From assembly GCF_004339245.1 (NCBI RefSeq), contig NZ_SMGG01000007.1:62001-126000 (forward strand): DNA of 64,000 nt, given 5' to 3'. Origin of the DNA: Seleniivibrio woodruffii (GTDB lineage Bacteria > Chrysiogenota > Deferribacteres > Deferribacterales > Geovibrionaceae). The translations under genes and the position numbers were made by a program. This document shows, piece by piece, positions 52,661 through 63,406 of this stretch. Position 1 is the stretch's first letter. Each line of letters opens with the position of its first letter. Below the pieces are notes generated by a model. The model searched no databases, was not told the origin of the DNA, and was given only the letters and a program-made list of their open reading frames with translations.

Positions 52661-55600
52661 TCAGTCCTTCTTACCAAGAAGGATCAGAAAACTAACAACC
52701 TCGAAATCATCTATTCCTTTGAAGCTATTTTTGCTCATTACAGTTCCTCCGGGAGAAAACAGACTCTCAACTCCCTTTTCCTCCGCTGCACCAGTCAATG
52801 CCTGAATAGCTTTGCCAAGCAGATTTTGATAATGACTCATATCATTACCGTTCTTTGTCTTTTTGTTGAGCCTGTCTATTGCATTTTCAGATATTGATTT
52901 GCCAGAATTAGCCGTTTTCTTAAGAATATCCAGAATTTTTTTAACCTGTGTAAACTGAAGCACTACACTGCCTTCATCTGATACATAAACAAGATAATAA
53001 GGCGATAATGCATAAGTTGAATCAGAAACCGCATGACTGCCTTCATTTTTTAAACAAAAAATTACACCTGGTAATAGTTCGTTGTTGTCAGCAGATAGTT
53101 CGACAACAGAATAAGCCCCGTAAGGCATCTTTGAGAGCAAATCTTCATGTTCTTTGAAATAATCGCCTAAGTCCATGCGGAAATCATTCAGAGTGAGATC
53201 TGTAATTGATATCCCACCTTCAATGTCTTCGATATCAACGACCTCATCCTGTAGTCTTTCGAGCTGTTTTCTTCTATACTCAAGATCGTTCATCTTTCCA
53301 GAGTCAGAAAACTCAATGACGTTTTCTTCACCTGTTGCAGAAATATCCAGAAGCACCATACGTCCAGAGACACGTGCTTCCAGATTGATATACTCATCAA
53401 GCTCCATATTTGGCCAGAAGTTTACAAGCTGAATTCTATCGTTTTTTGAACCAAGCCTGTCTACTCGCCCGAACCTCTGAATAATTCTTACAGGGTTCCA
53501 ATGTATGTCATAGTTTATCAGGTAATCACAATCCTGCAGGTTCTGTCCTTCTGAAATACAATCTGTGGCTATCAACAGATCAATCTCATCTGTCAAATTT
53601 GAATCTATTTTTGATCTTTCTTTTGAAACTGGTGAAAATGATGTAAGTATTGATGCTAAATCTTTTCTGATTCCCGGCATCTCTGTTTTGTTGTCTCCTG
53701 TGCCTGTAACAAGAGCAGAGTATATTCCAAGCTCTTTAAAAGCCCACTTTGACAGGTTTTCATAAAGATACTTTGCGGTATCAGCAAAAGCGGTAAAAAT
53801 AATAACTTTTTTGTTTCCTGCGTTAATAGGATTGTTGACTTTATTTTGGATAAGCTGCTTTATTTGTCGCAATTTCTCATCTTCTGGGGACTTTATACCC
53901 TGAGCTGGTTGTATGAGATTTTTCAGAATCTCTTTATCTTCTTCAAGTTCCTGAGACCACCGAATCAGATCCATATCCTTAATCAGCACCTTAACCTTTT
54001 TGCCGACAACGAAAGGGGCAAATTCATAGTCATCGACCTCTATGTCTTCTATATCCAGCTCTTCAATGGAATCATTTGCGTCATGCTCTTGAATCTTTTT
54101 AAGCAGGTCTTCAACTTCTTCTAAAAGCTTTTCGAGCGTCATTGAAAAAGAGTGAATTGAACTCTCCATCCTTTTGAAAAGGTTAACTCGCATCAAATGG
54201 ATCAAACTCTGCTCTCGGTCAACTTGCCTGAAAACTGAGCCGCCAGCAACTTCCTTGTCATATTTCCTGCTGTACTCTTCAACCTTTTGCGGCAAAACAT
54301 ATTTTAATGGTGCATATGCACTGAGATTCAGCAGCCTGATGTCTCGATTTATTTTATCCAGTGAAGGGAATTTTTCATGTATGTCGATACCAGTCTTTAT
54401 GTTTAAAGGCTTTAACCTTTCAGGAAACTTTCCAACTTCTGAAGTATCATAATATTTTTCAATGTGCTTTCTTGAACGTGCAATAGTTAATAAATCCAAT
54501 AACTTAAAGTAATCAAAATTGAGTCTTTCAAGAAGTGTCGCCGTAGTTCTATCCTGACTCTCAAGTTTGAGCCATGCATTGAAACGAGTCTGAGCCATCT
54601 TAAGAGTATGCTCTATACTTCCTATACCGTTATCTTTTAGAGCTTCGTCATTGCCTTCTACAATAAATGCTACCTGATTTTTTAAATCATTCATTCTGTT
54701 ATTTACCGGCGTTGCAGACAACATCAATACCTTTGTTTTCACCCCGGCCTTTATTATCTCATTCATAAGTTTAGAATAACGTGTAACACTATAATCTTTT
54801 CTTGTCGGACTGTTTCTGAAATTATGAGATTCATCAATCACAACTAAGTCATAATTGCCCCAGTTGAGAGTGTTTAGATTGATTTCACCTGAATAGCCAT
54901 GAGAACGAGTCAGGTCGGTATGATTTAAAACATCATAATTAAATCTATCAGATGCAAAAATATTACGTTTATCGTTAACAGTATATAACGTCCAGTTTTC
55001 ACGAAGCTTTTTGGGACACAGGACAAGCACTCTATCATTGCGAAGTTCATAATATTTGATGATAGCAAGAGCTTCAAATGTTTTACCCAAACCGACACTA
55101 TCTGCAATAATGCAACCGTTGAATCTTTCAATTTTTGATATTGCACCAAGAACACCATCTCTTTGGAACTTATACAGCTTCTGCCATATACGAGTGCTTT
55201 TTATACCTGTCTGTGTTTTGATAATTTTGTCTTCGTCAAGATCAGACACTAGATCTTTAAATATGTTATATAAAGTTAAAAAATATATTTCTTTTGCAGA
55301 CTTCTCTGAAAAAAATAATCGCAGATAATGAAGTATATTTTGCTTAATTTCTCCAGATTTATTACTCGCATCCCAAAGACTATCAAACCAGTTCTGTAAA
55401 GAATCTACTTTGTCGTTGTCACTGAAACAAGTGTTCATATGATGATCTGATGAAGCAGATACTCCAAGTCCCGCTGTGGAAAATGGTGAACTGCCCATTA
55501 TGCAACTATTTAAAGCCTCTCTACTCCCTACTAAGAACATATTCTGATTAATTAACGAATTCTGCTCTCGAATCTTGCATTTGTTTTCAAGCCACTCGTA

Positions 55601-55876
55601 AAATTCTTGAGCCACCCTTTTGGTAGCAAGTTTATTTCTTAAATACCGATCTTCTATTCCTCCACACATCTCGCTATAAAATGACTCCTGAGCAGTATCA
55701 TATAATAAAATATGGGTATCACTCATCTTTTGAAGATATCTCTTTAACTCTTGAAAAGCAAAGATTGACAATTTGTTAGAAATAATTTTTATTTGCCCAT
55801 TATCTTCTAAATGAAGTTTAAGCTCATCTATAACTTTACCAAAATTCCTATTATCCAGAATCTTAACTGCATCCAT
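52661..55876 (-). CDS. SNF2-type helicase with N-terminal PLD-like domain
   Basis: A 1071-residue protein. The N-terminal 140 residues resemble a phospholipase D-like domain without a clear HKD. The SNF2/RapA-type helicase follows: SVGLGKTFEAL (Walker A, about 258-268), DESHNFRNS (II), LSATPVNNRMNDLKNQ (III), DCISEGQNLQDCDYLIN (V) and QRFGRVDRLGSK (VI). It is the first gene of the defence island and sets the transcript for DUF4391, the two unknowns, mod, res and the Ymh gene. Confidence 0.85.
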   Translation of the reverse strand: MDAVKILDNRNFGKVIDELKLHLEDNGQIKIISNKLSIFAFQELKRYLQKMSDTHILLYDTAQESFYSEMCGGIEDRYLRNKLATKRVAQEFYEWLENKCKIREQNSLINQNMFLVGSREALNSCIMGSSPFSTAGLGVSASSDHHMNTCFSDNDKVDSLQNWFDSLWDASNKSGEIKQNILHYLRLFFSEKSAKEIYFLTLYNIFKDLVSDLDEDKIIKTQTGIKSTRIWQKLYKFQRDGVLGAISKIERFNGCIIADSVGLGKTFEALAIIKYYELRNDRVLVLCPKKLRENWTLYTVNDKRNIFASDRFNYDVLNHTDLTRSHGYSGEINLNTLNWGNYDLVVIDESHNFRNSPTRKDYSVTRYSKLMNEIIKAGVKTKVLMLSATPVNNRMNDLKNQVAFIVEGNDEALKDNGIGSIEHTLKMAQTRFNAWLKLESQDRTTATLLERLNFDYFKLLDLLTIARSRKHIEKYYDTSEVGKFPERLKPLNIKTGIDIHEKFPSLDKINRDIRLLNLSAYAPLKYVLPQKVEEYSRKYDKEVAGGSVFRQVDREQSLIHLMRVNLFKRMESSIHSFSMTLEKLLEEVEDLLKKIQEHDANDSIEELDIEDIEVDDYEFAPFVVGKKVKVLIKDMDLIRWSQELEEDKEILKNLIQPAQGIKSPEDEKLRQIKQLIQNKVNNPINAGNKKVIIFTAFADTAKYLYENLSKWAFKELGIYSALVTGTGDNKTEMPGIRKDLASILTSFSPVSKERSKIDSNLTDEIDLLIATDCISEGQNLQDCDYLINYDIHWNPVRIIQRFGRVDRLGSKNDRIQLVNFWPNMELDEYINLEARVSGRMVLLDISATGEENVIEFSDSGKMNDLEYRRKQLERLQDEVVDIEDIEGGISITDLTLNDFRMDLGDYFKEHEDLLSKMPYGAYSVVELSADNNELLPGVIFCLKNEGSHAVSDSTYALSPYYLVYVSDEGSVVLQFTQVKKILDILKKTANSGKSISENAIDRLNKKTKNGNDMSHYQNLLGKAIQALTGAAEEKGVESLFSPGGTVMSKNSFKGIDDFEVVSFLILLGKKD

Positions 55877-55957
55877 TAATTAAAAAACCTCTTATATAAT
55901 TCTATTTCATATCAATAGAATTTTGCACCATAAGAATAACTTTAACAACATGAAATT

Positions 55958-55985
55958 AGGTGCTGCTTTGCAAAAAACAGCACCT
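55958..55985. terminator. Hairpin after the conjugation lipoprotein
   Basis: AGGTGCTG-N12-CAGCACCT, an 8-bp perfect stem in the 117-bp gap between the lipoprotein and the helicase operon. It probably ends the minus-strand lipoprotein transcript. T-run weak. Confidence 0.6.
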
Positions 55986-55993
55986 TTGACTGG

Positions 55994-56398
55994 TTATTCT
56001 GAAGACTTTGCGTTCTCAGGTTGTTCTTTCTTTTGCTCCTCAAACTTAACAGGTGTAAAGCTACATTTTTTCTCCAATGCCACAAGCTGAAGACGCTCAA
56101 TCCTCATCTTGTATGACTCCAACTCAGTTTTCTCTGCACCACTCAGATCCATGAAAAACAGCGGTACGATAAGAAATGCTCCAGTAACTCCAAGAGCCAC
56201 GTTTTTGCCTGTGCGATCGTTAACTTCGCCGTTTTTTTCGTTAATCTTGTTGTGGTAATAAGAAACTTCACTGAGCAAAGAGTCACAGCTTCTGTTCTCA
56301 TCTCCTGGCTGATACGCCATGATTGTATGTGGTTCTCTTTTGGCACAGCTGGCACACATCAGAGCCAGCAACATGATTGATACAGTCTTCTTCAGCAT
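55994..56398 (-). CDS. Putative lipoprotein
   Basis: A 134-residue protein with lipoprotein signal MLKKTVSIMLLALMCASC (Cys 18), a helical middle, a second hydrophobic stretch (GVTGAFLIVPLFFMDLSG) and a charged tail. Unknown family. Its place before traG and traH suggests a mating-channel accessory or exclusion protein. Confidence 0.55.
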   Translation of the reverse strand: MLKKTVSIMLLALMCASCAKREPHTIMAYQPGDENRSCDSLLSEVSYYHNKINEKNGEVNDRTGKNVALGVTGAFLIVPLFFMDLSGAEKTELESYKMRIERLQLVALEKKCSFTPVKFEEQKKEQPENAKSSE

Positions 56399-56548
56399 AG
56401 ATGCCTCCTTTATCCATGCTAAATATTAAATTAAACAAACGTCAGATATTGTCGTTTGTATTTTTAATTGTGTTTATTTTCACGGATTGGTTTTTCTATT
56501 TAGATTGCCATGTCAGAAAAATGGACTATAGTTGAACTAGGAGTTTTT

Positions 56549-56737
56549 ATGTTTGGATTTGGAACATTTCACATAGTTTTTATTTTAGTGCTTCTTGCTG
56601 TTGTGATTCTTGTCCGTATTTCCATGAATAAAGCCAACAAAAGCGGAAATCAAGATGACAATGGACTTGATTTCACCAGAAACGACAACCTAGACCCTTC
56701 CAAAAGCTGGTCAGGCACAAACCTATTCAATGATTAG
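56549..56737 (+). CDS. Small membrane protein
   Basis: I prefer ATG 56549 (AGGAG six bases upstream) to 56510. The 62-residue product has a membrane helix (about 8-28) followed by a polar Asn/Asp-rich tail ending SGTNLFND. It is the only plus-strand gene here, convergent with traG at 8 bp. Function unknown. Confidence 0.45.
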   Translation: MFGFGTFHIVFILVLLAVVILVRISMNKANKSGNQDDNGLDFTRNDNLDPSKSWSGTNLFND

Positions 56738-56745
56738 AATGGTGG

Positions 56746-59700
56746 TTATTTTTTGCTGGCAATATCATAGTTAGTCGCTGTTTCGTTCAGTTTCTTTGAA
56801 TATCCGCTGATAAATTTGCCCTCATCTATCGAACCGTCCGCTTTTTTAGACAAAGCTATAGCACTAATATGGTCACTCTGAATTGTTTTATAAATTTTAT
56901 CCGAGCTATAAGAAGATTGTTGCTTGTTTTCCCATCCAATTTCTGATTTTGCATATCCTTGCACCTCTGATCCAACACCAGTTAAGGTTTTTACAGCTCC
57001 CGGAGTTCCTGCACTGATAGTTCCTTGGACTCCACTTGCAATTTTTCCATAAACAGTATTGCTGCTACTGTAGCTACTTTTTACAAACCCGCCGATGGTT
57101 CTGTTCATATCGTCTGTTTGCTGCCTGATTTCAGACGCAAGATTCTTCTCAAATGTCTTCCAGTTTATATGTCTCTTACCAGTTGTAGGACTCGTTATCC
57201 ATGATGAATCTTTATTATATGCCGCAGCCCATGCAGCCTGAGCAAGGTTTTCAGACTCTTTTTTATCCAGACCACCCTGAAATACATTTTTGTAGTTATT
57301 GCCGGAATCATAATCGCTTCCTTTGCGAGTCTTATCCTGATCTACATTATAATTTACATTATCGTGACCGGTGTAGTAGGTATCTCGGAAATCCTGTTTA
57401 ACACCATCAACAATATTTTTTGATGAATCGTAAGTATATTTATCAAGAACGGCCACATCGTTTCCTGTTTGGGTCTGATTGACAGTATTAACTTTCTTAC
57501 CACCGGTATAAATGTCTGAGACATTCACTTGCGATGACTTATCAACATCAGATTTATTCTGCGATGTCTTATCAAATACAAAACCTCCTTTATCATCAAA
57601 ATGACCAGTACCAATGAAGCTCTTTGATTTCCCTTTCTCCTGCCCTGTAATGCTCCATGTTCCATTCTCGTTATGCAGCTTTGCTCCTGTTATTGAATGC
57701 TTCTTGCCGTCTGCAAAAACGTTGAGTCTGTCTCTGTTGGAATCCTCTGTTCTGCTGACAACACTCATAAAGCCATTTCCACGCCCATCTGAATTAGCCT
57801 CAACATTACCATATCCAAAGAGCTCAACTTTATTGCCATTTTTATCGATGCCGGATACTTTCAACCCGTTTCCCTCTTCAGATACAGAAGCACCTTTCAG
57901 AGCCCATGTCTTGCCTGTTTTCTTATCATCCAGCATCAACTCATTGTATTTACCAACTGCGGATTTCCCGTAATCGACATGCTGAAAAACAACATTGCTG
58001 TCCTTGTCAAATGATACCTGATAATCACCGGCACCAGATTTAAAACCAGCAGTCTTTGCCTGTTCCTCATTAAGACTCAACGCAAACTTGTTGCTCCCTG
58101 CTTTGTATAGCTCAGACACATCCATGCCCATTGAGTTAGCGGCTGTTTTGGCATTCTGAAATCTAAAATACTCCTGCATGCCGGAACCGGTTTTCATATC
58201 CTTTACGACATCGTCATAGCTTCTGCCAGTCACCTGCGACATAACCATAGCCGCATCCGACTGCCCCTTTTCTGATAGCAGGTTAAACTTCGCAGCCTGC
58301 TTTACTGTTTCTCCGTTAACACGACCATTTTTGAATTCTTCCCATAGTCCTGCTTTCTCCATGGTGTCTTTAAACCCTTTGGCTCCTTCAAGGTCTTTTA
58401 TACCGACTCCAGCCTCTGAAGCAGCTTTAAGCATACTCTGCGAATAACCAATCTCTTTTAGACTTGATACTGACTTAGCATCTGCTACTGCACCTCCTGC
58501 CGTGTTCCAGTCCCCACCAAAAGCTTTCATCATATTTTTTGAGTGCTGAACATCAGCGGTCTTCTCCATTGCCGCTCTATATGAATCAGGGGCTGTTGTG
58601 CTGACTGAACTCAGCCTCGCCTGTGTCATGCCTGTCGTGGACGCACTGTACATATCATTATAGTGATTGGCTCTATCCATAGGAGTAGCCATGTCCTTTG
58701 CCGCAGTGTATGCTGAAGCCTGATAGTTATGAGCCATACGGTTGGTAAAGTTACTGAATACAGAACTCCCCTGAATGCCAAAAAGAGCCGTTCCAAAAAG
58801 GCTCGAAATCCCTATACCAACCCACCGTGCGTCACCGTATTGTTCAAGCATTTTTATTGAACTCATTCCAAGATCAAACTGAGTCGCCAAGCCCATCCCG
58901 CACTCTTTGATTATTCTGAACTGTTCCACTGCGTGAGACTGGACATAGCTGTTCATCATCGTATCAACAATAATCCAAAGCATTAACCACGCCCACAAGC
59001 CCATATAGAGCTTTATAGCAGGCAGCGGACTGACAAACATAAACAGGATAACCACGATGAACATTGTGATAAAAATAGTCGCAAGCATTGACTGAATCTG
59101 TGGGATGTATTTTGACATGCCAGTGCTTGTCCAGTTTGCCGCCTGTGCAAGTTTATCAGCCTGCCTGACAGCCATATATACTCCACCGTCAAGCCCAGGT
59201 TGTAGATACCTTCGAGCTATGAATGATGACGCAACAAACGTATTCAGATCAAACGATCCGTTTGTGGCAAAATTCTGAACCAATCCTGAAAATTTGGTCT
59301 TACAGACGTTGAACTCACTCGCATCAGTTGAGTCGTATCCCACCCTATCGCAAAAGTCTTTCATAACTTTGTCGGTAAATAGAGTACTCTTTACCCTTGT
59401 ATTGATGTTCGCCCACGCATCAGCACATTCCATCAGTGAGCCCTTGGGATTTGCATCTGTATAAACATCTGTGTAGAAGACTCTGTAATCGAGTTTGATA
59501 GCATCAACTAAATCTGAATTTGACTCTAAATCGCCAATGGTTATATCTCTTGAGGCTATAGCCTGATCGAGGCAGTTATACATGTATTTGTCGATTGTCT
59601 CAGATAACAATGGATCTGCCGATGACGCAGCATTGCCGATTGCCGCCGATGCTGTCAGCATCTCAAAACCATCGCCAAAGCCGATCTCATTTATCGACAT

Positions 59701-60090
59701 GATGGGATTAAAAACAGTTTCAATAACATCCACAACAGACCTCGCCATGGTGTTGCTTATACCTGCAAAAGCGGCAAGCCCTATCGGAACCCCACCGACA
59801 GCTTCATATTTGTTTCTGACAGGGTCATAAACATGAACTGTTGCAGTGCTGCCAGTCAATGCAGTCACAAGGACAAATGCCATCAGTGTCTTTTTCAGAA
59901 TGTAGTTTATGTCTGTTCTGCCGCCTGTCGCCATATCTGAAACGGCATATATCACGCCAAAGAACACACTGGTAACAATTGAGATGTATAACAGCTGAGA
60001 AAAAAAGGACATGCTGAACGCTGCGGCAACGCCTTTAAAAGCCATCACCATTGATTTGAAATCACCATAGACATAGTATTCAAAATTCAT
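56746..60090 (-). CDS. traG: TraG mating-pair formation protein
   Basis: A 1114-residue protein. The first 470 residues are the TraG N-terminal membrane domain with several hydrophobic helices (AFSMSFFSQLLYISIVTSVF, MLATIFITMFIVVILFMFV). The rest is a long periplasmic or cytoplasmic region with repeated KGA/GNGLKVSG-type strands, ending near YKTIQSDHISAIALSKK. In F-type transfer TraG acts in pilus assembly and, through its C-terminal part, in mating-pair stabilisation and entry exclusion. It abuts traH by one base. Confidence 0.85.
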   Translation of the reverse strand: MNFEYYVYGDFKSMVMAFKGVAAAFSMSFFSQLLYISIVTSVFFGVIYAVSDMATGGRTDINYILKKTLMAFVLVTALTGSTATVHVYDPVRNKYEAVGGVPIGLAAFAGISNTMARSVVDVIETVFNPIMSINEIGFGDGFEMLTASAAIGNAASSADPLLSETIDKYMYNCLDQAIASRDITIGDLESNSDLVDAIKLDYRVFYTDVYTDANPKGSLMECADAWANINTRVKSTLFTDKVMKDFCDRVGYDSTDASEFNVCKTKFSGLVQNFATNGSFDLNTFVASSFIARRYLQPGLDGGVYMAVRQADKLAQAANWTSTGMSKYIPQIQSMLATIFITMFIVVILFMFVSPLPAIKLYMGLWAWLMLWIIVDTMMNSYVQSHAVEQFRIIKECGMGLATQFDLGMSSIKMLEQYGDARWVGIGISSLFGTALFGIQGSSVFSNFTNRMAHNYQASAYTAAKDMATPMDRANHYNDMYSASTTGMTQARLSSVSTTAPDSYRAAMEKTADVQHSKNMMKAFGGDWNTAGGAVADAKSVSSLKEIGYSQSMLKAASEAGVGIKDLEGAKGFKDTMEKAGLWEEFKNGRVNGETVKQAAKFNLLSEKGQSDAAMVMSQVTGRSYDDVVKDMKTGSGMQEYFRFQNAKTAANSMGMDVSELYKAGSNKFALSLNEEQAKTAGFKSGAGDYQVSFDKDSNVVFQHVDYGKSAVGKYNELMLDDKKTGKTWALKGASVSEEGNGLKVSGIDKNGNKVELFGYGNVEANSDGRGNGFMSVVSRTEDSNRDRLNVFADGKKHSITGAKLHNENGTWSITGQEKGKSKSFIGTGHFDDKGGFVFDKTSQNKSDVDKSSQVNVSDIYTGGKKVNTVNQTQTGNDVAVLDKYTYDSSKNIVDGVKQDFRDTYYTGHDNVNYNVDQDKTRKGSDYDSGNNYKNVFQGGLDKKESENLAQAAWAAAYNKDSSWITSPTTGKRHINWKTFEKNLASEIRQQTDDMNRTIGGFVKSSYSSSNTVYGKIASGVQGTISAGTPGAVKTLTGVGSEVQGYAKSEIGWENKQQSSYSSDKIYKTIQSDHISAIALSKKADGSIDEGKFISGYSKKLNETATNYDIASKK

Positions 60091-61466
60091 CAGAATACTC
60101 TGCCCATTGCATATTTACTGTCGTTTATTATACTGTCTATTTCATTCTGCTGCTGCTTATAGGTATCCAGAACATCATATAAATGGTTCATATCTCCTAT
60201 GGATGCCTGATAGTGCTCAAACGCTTCCGACCTCACCTCTTTTGCCCTCTCCAAAAGCGTCTTAATAGCCTCTCTGTGGGAAGTGGTAAACTCATCGCCG
60301 GTACATGTCGCAAGATACTCTTCATACTTTTTTGCAGCATCGGTAACGTTCCTAACCATTTCAATAAACATATAGAAAGCATATGCCTTTGCAGCTATGG
60401 GTTTGATTTCTTCTGAAGCCTCCTGAAGCTGTGTTTCACCATATTTGGATGCAGTGTTTAGGATGTAGACGACAGGAATTACAGCTTTTCCTATGTAATC
60501 TTTTTCAGTGTTGGTATATGGGGAAGTTTTGTCATTCATTATTTTCTGAGCTATGCCGTCTATATTAGTGTTCACATACTCCTGAATAGTGTTGCCGCCT
60601 GTCTGTGTGCATGATGCGGAAGTACCCGCACCTTTTTTATATGGAGTTTTATCAATCAGAGCATCATAAGTCGCTTCTGCACAATTGCCGATTGGAGTGA
60701 ATCTGTACTCGCCTGAATAGCTGATATCTATATCACCGATAAGAGCTCTCATCTGTGCGATTCTAGTAGTGGTTATACCCATTTTCGCTCCGATGCTGTT
60801 AAGCAGCGAGCCTTCTTTCAATAATTCCGATTTTCCTGCAGAGCTCATCGAACTGCTATTAATACTGGATTTAACCTTACCACCGGGGTCATCAGTAAAT
60901 CCCTGCTTAGCCTCTTTCCAGAGGCTGTCAGCACCTTGAATTAGTCCGGAACTTATTGTGTCCAGAGCCGCATCACTGTTGCCCGATGCCCACTGCTTTG
61001 CAGAAACTACCAGAGCTTTTGCTGATTTACACTCGTCCATCTGAAGGCTGTTCAGAGCATTAATGATATTCTCTGCTCTATCTTTTATGGTTGCTACGGT
61101 GGTAGATAATTCATTGAGAGCCATATCAAAAGCCACATATGGAGCTACACGAATCATCTTTTCAGCTTTTTCCACAAGGTAGTCAGGATTAAGAAAGCTG
61201 AACCCGCCCATGAAGATATCGATACCGCCGCACCCGACATTGATATGGGGCTTGGATATTGTTAATAAGCTGTCAGTATGGGTTTTTAGTCTGCCGTTGA
61301 AACTGCCTAGCGTTGCATAGGTTCTCTGCTGGGATTCAAATACTCCAGGCTGAGTCGTAACAGCTGCGTCAAACCAGTCATCAACCCAGTTAGCCTCTGC
61401 ATGTGCTGTCGCAACCGCTGTAGTCATAAGGACCGCAGTTAATCCTGTTTTCAGAATTTTGGACAT
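60090..61466 (-). CDS. traH: TraH pilus assembly protein
   Basis: A 458-residue exported protein (signal peptide ending AHA). The TraH family blocks are present: VGCGGIDIFMGGFSFLNPDY, CAEATYDALIDKTPY, and a helical C-terminus with DEFTTSHREAIKTLL. TraH is part of the F-type mating channel in the outer envelope. traH-traG is the usual neighbour order. The rest of an F-type set (traB, traC, traK, traE, traU, traW) is not in this window. Confidence 0.9.
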   Translation of the reverse strand: MSKILKTGLTAVLMTTAVATAHAEANWVDDWFDAAVTTQPGVFESQQRTYATLGSFNGRLKTHTDSLLTISKPHINVGCGGIDIFMGGFSFLNPDYLVEKAEKMIRVAPYVAFDMALNELSTTVATIKDRAENIINALNSLQMDECKSAKALVVSAKQWASGNSDAALDTISSGLIQGADSLWKEAKQGFTDDPGGKVKSSINSSSMSSAGKSELLKEGSLLNSIGAKMGITTTRIAQMRALIGDIDISYSGEYRFTPIGNCAEATYDALIDKTPYKKGAGTSASCTQTGGNTIQEYVNTNIDGIAQKIMNDKTSPYTNTEKDYIGKAVIPVVYILNTASKYGETQLQEASEEIKPIAAKAYAFYMFIEMVRNVTDAAKKYEEYLATCTGDEFTTSHREAIKTLLERAKEVRSEAFEHYQASIGDMNHLYDVLDTYKQQQNEIDSIINDSKYAMGRVF

Positions 61467-61623
61467 ACCTCCACCTCACTGAATTACTCAGTTATGAAAT
61501 GAAGTAAAGGTGAAAGCACCGAATCATCTATAATCAACCATCAGTATTACAAGACACGGCACAGGTTATATTGAAAATATCAACACCCTATGTTAAATTA
61601 TTGAAAATTACGATGGCGGCGTT

Positions 61624-62355
61624 GTGAAAACAATAACAATCAATAACTTCAAACAATTCCATGCAAAAGTAGAAAGATATAATGACAACATGAGATTTCG
61701 TGGTGTAGCTGATAAAAATTTTGGACTTATTCCTAAAATTGGTAGACATGAGTTTACAACTAACTATAATAAATCAGGGATATATCAAGATCTGATTGAT
61801 TATGAAGAATATCTTATGTTGGAATTCAAAAAGTATGCCCCACAACATTTAACTTATTCCCCACAAAGTGAATGGGAATGGTGGGCAATAGCACAACATC
61901 ATGGGCTTGCAACAAGACTGCTTGACTGGACGGACAACCCGCTTGTTGCCGCATACTTTGCCGTTTCTGATTTACATTCTAAAGCTGATGCGGCAATATA
62001 TGTAACCGATTGTACAATGTTTAATTCTAATATTGAGGATGTTGACTCACCTCTAGAAGTTGATGAAGTATATATCTATTATCCACCACATATTAACCAG
62101 AGAATAGTTGCTCAGAAAGGGATGTTTACTGTACATTACGACCCAACTTGTGCCATAATAGATAAACATAAAAATAAAAGTGGAGATAAATATTTCCTAG
62201 AAAAGATTACTATTCCGAACGAATGTAAAATGGATTTTAAACGCATTTTAAATTTATATGGAATAAACGCTTCCACAATTTATCCAGGGCTAGACGGCAT
62301 CACAAGCTATCTCGAATGGAAAACTCTTCACGCTTCTAGAAAAGGTGCTGAATAA
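61624..62355 (+). CDS. FRG-domain protein
   Basis: A 243-residue protein with the FRG core: FRGVADKNFGLIPKIGRHEF, then WEWWAIAQHHGLATRLLDWTDNPLVAAYFAV. FRG domains occur in many defence and signalling genes. GTG start at 61624. It shares a TAATG junction with the next gene. It probably acts with the beta-family and sce7726 proteins as a defence cassette. Confidence 0.85.
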   Translation: MKTITINNFKQFHAKVERYNDNMRFRGVADKNFGLIPKIGRHEFTTNYNKSGIYQDLIDYEEYLMLEFKKYAPQHLTYSPQSEWEWWAIAQHHGLATRLLDWTDNPLVAAYFAVSDLHSKADAAIYVTDCTMFNSNIEDVDSPLEVDEVYIYYPPHINQRIVAQKGMFTVHYDPTCAIIDKHKNKSGDKYFLEKITIPNECKMDFKRILNLYGINASTIYPGLDGITSYLEWKTLHASRKGAE

Positions 62356-63404
62356 TGAAATTGTATATGCCTATCCTCAAAAACAGAACCATAGAACTTT
62401 CTGTATTAAAGGAACTTATTGAAGTGAAGTTGTGTAACAATATATTCCCTATGCTTGAAATAATCCAAGAGAAAACAAGAAGTAATTCAAAAACAACCTA
62501 TATAGAAGAACTTAAGGAACTGTTGGAAAATCATAACAATTATGTATTTGTTGACTTTCCAAAATTAACACTGTCAAAATCTATAGCAGATCCGGTAAAA
62601 GATTTTCTAACTTCCGTAAATAGAGATAATAACTTTGTATTAGAGCAATATAAGCTCTGTTCAGATATAAAAAATATTATTCCAGTAATTTCATTTAATC
62701 AAAAAGAATCACCAAGTGAAAAAGATATTAAAGATTATATGAGGCCCCTTTTACAAAATTATCAGAGAATTGCATTCAGATTGTCACCACAACAGTACAG
62801 CAGTTGTGAATCATTTCTAGGTTTATATATAAATAATAATTTCTTACTCTTAGATATTGACGACAAAGGCCATACCAATCCAGCTTTCAAAAAAATCTTT
62901 AAAAGTATTAAGGAACTTAAAAAAACTTATTCTTTTTATAGTATTATATTAAACTCAAATCGATCTGCACAGTTTTATAATAAGAATATTGAAGATGGAG
63001 AACCAATCGAAGAAATTGATAATAGCTTAAAAGAAGTATTTAATGCCACTTCATATAGCTTTGACGGGTTTGGAGATTATGCTTGTGTCTCAAGAGACCT
63101 GCCAACATCAGGAGGAGCTATTAGTCCTGCTGGTGTTTTTTATTCCAAAGAAAGTAATTTCTTTGTCGGTTTTAAAGGAAGACTCGCAGCATTATCAGAG
63201 TTCAAAAACTATATTGCACCAGCTATTGTGAAATCTGAATATTGGCTAGAGTTTGACAAAGTACATCAAAAAAAGTGTCCAGGATGTAAAAAAATACTTG
63301 ATATATATAACGGTAAAAAAACAGGAATGAATCAAGGGATGTGGAAAGGAATTACAATGGGACATTACATCTACACAATCTCAGAAGAATTCTGTGAAGA
63401 ATAA
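62355..63404 (+). CDS. Beta-family protein
   Basis: A 349-residue protein of the beta protein family (MKLYMPILKNRTIELSVLKE, FPMLEIIQEKTRS, DSLKEVFNATSYSFDGFGDY), often encoded beside FRG and sce7726 genes in defence islands. A CPGCKK zinc-like motif lies near the C-terminus. Biochemical role unknown. Confidence 0.75.
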   Translation: MKLYMPILKNRTIELSVLKELIEVKLCNNIFPMLEIIQEKTRSNSKTTYIEELKELLENHNNYVFVDFPKLTLSKSIADPVKDFLTSVNRDNNFVLEQYKLCSDIKNIIPVISFNQKESPSEKDIKDYMRPLLQNYQRIAFRLSPQQYSSCESFLGLYINNNFLLLDIDDKGHTNPAFKKIFKSIKELKKTYSFYSIILNSNRSAQFYNKNIEDGEPIEEIDNSLKEVFNATSYSFDGFGDYACVSRDLPTSGGAISPAGVFYSKESNFFVGFKGRLAALSEFKNYIAPAIVKSEYWLEFDKVHQKKCPGCKKILDIYNGKKTGMNQGMWKGITMGHYIYTISEEFCEE

Positions 63405-63406
63405 AG

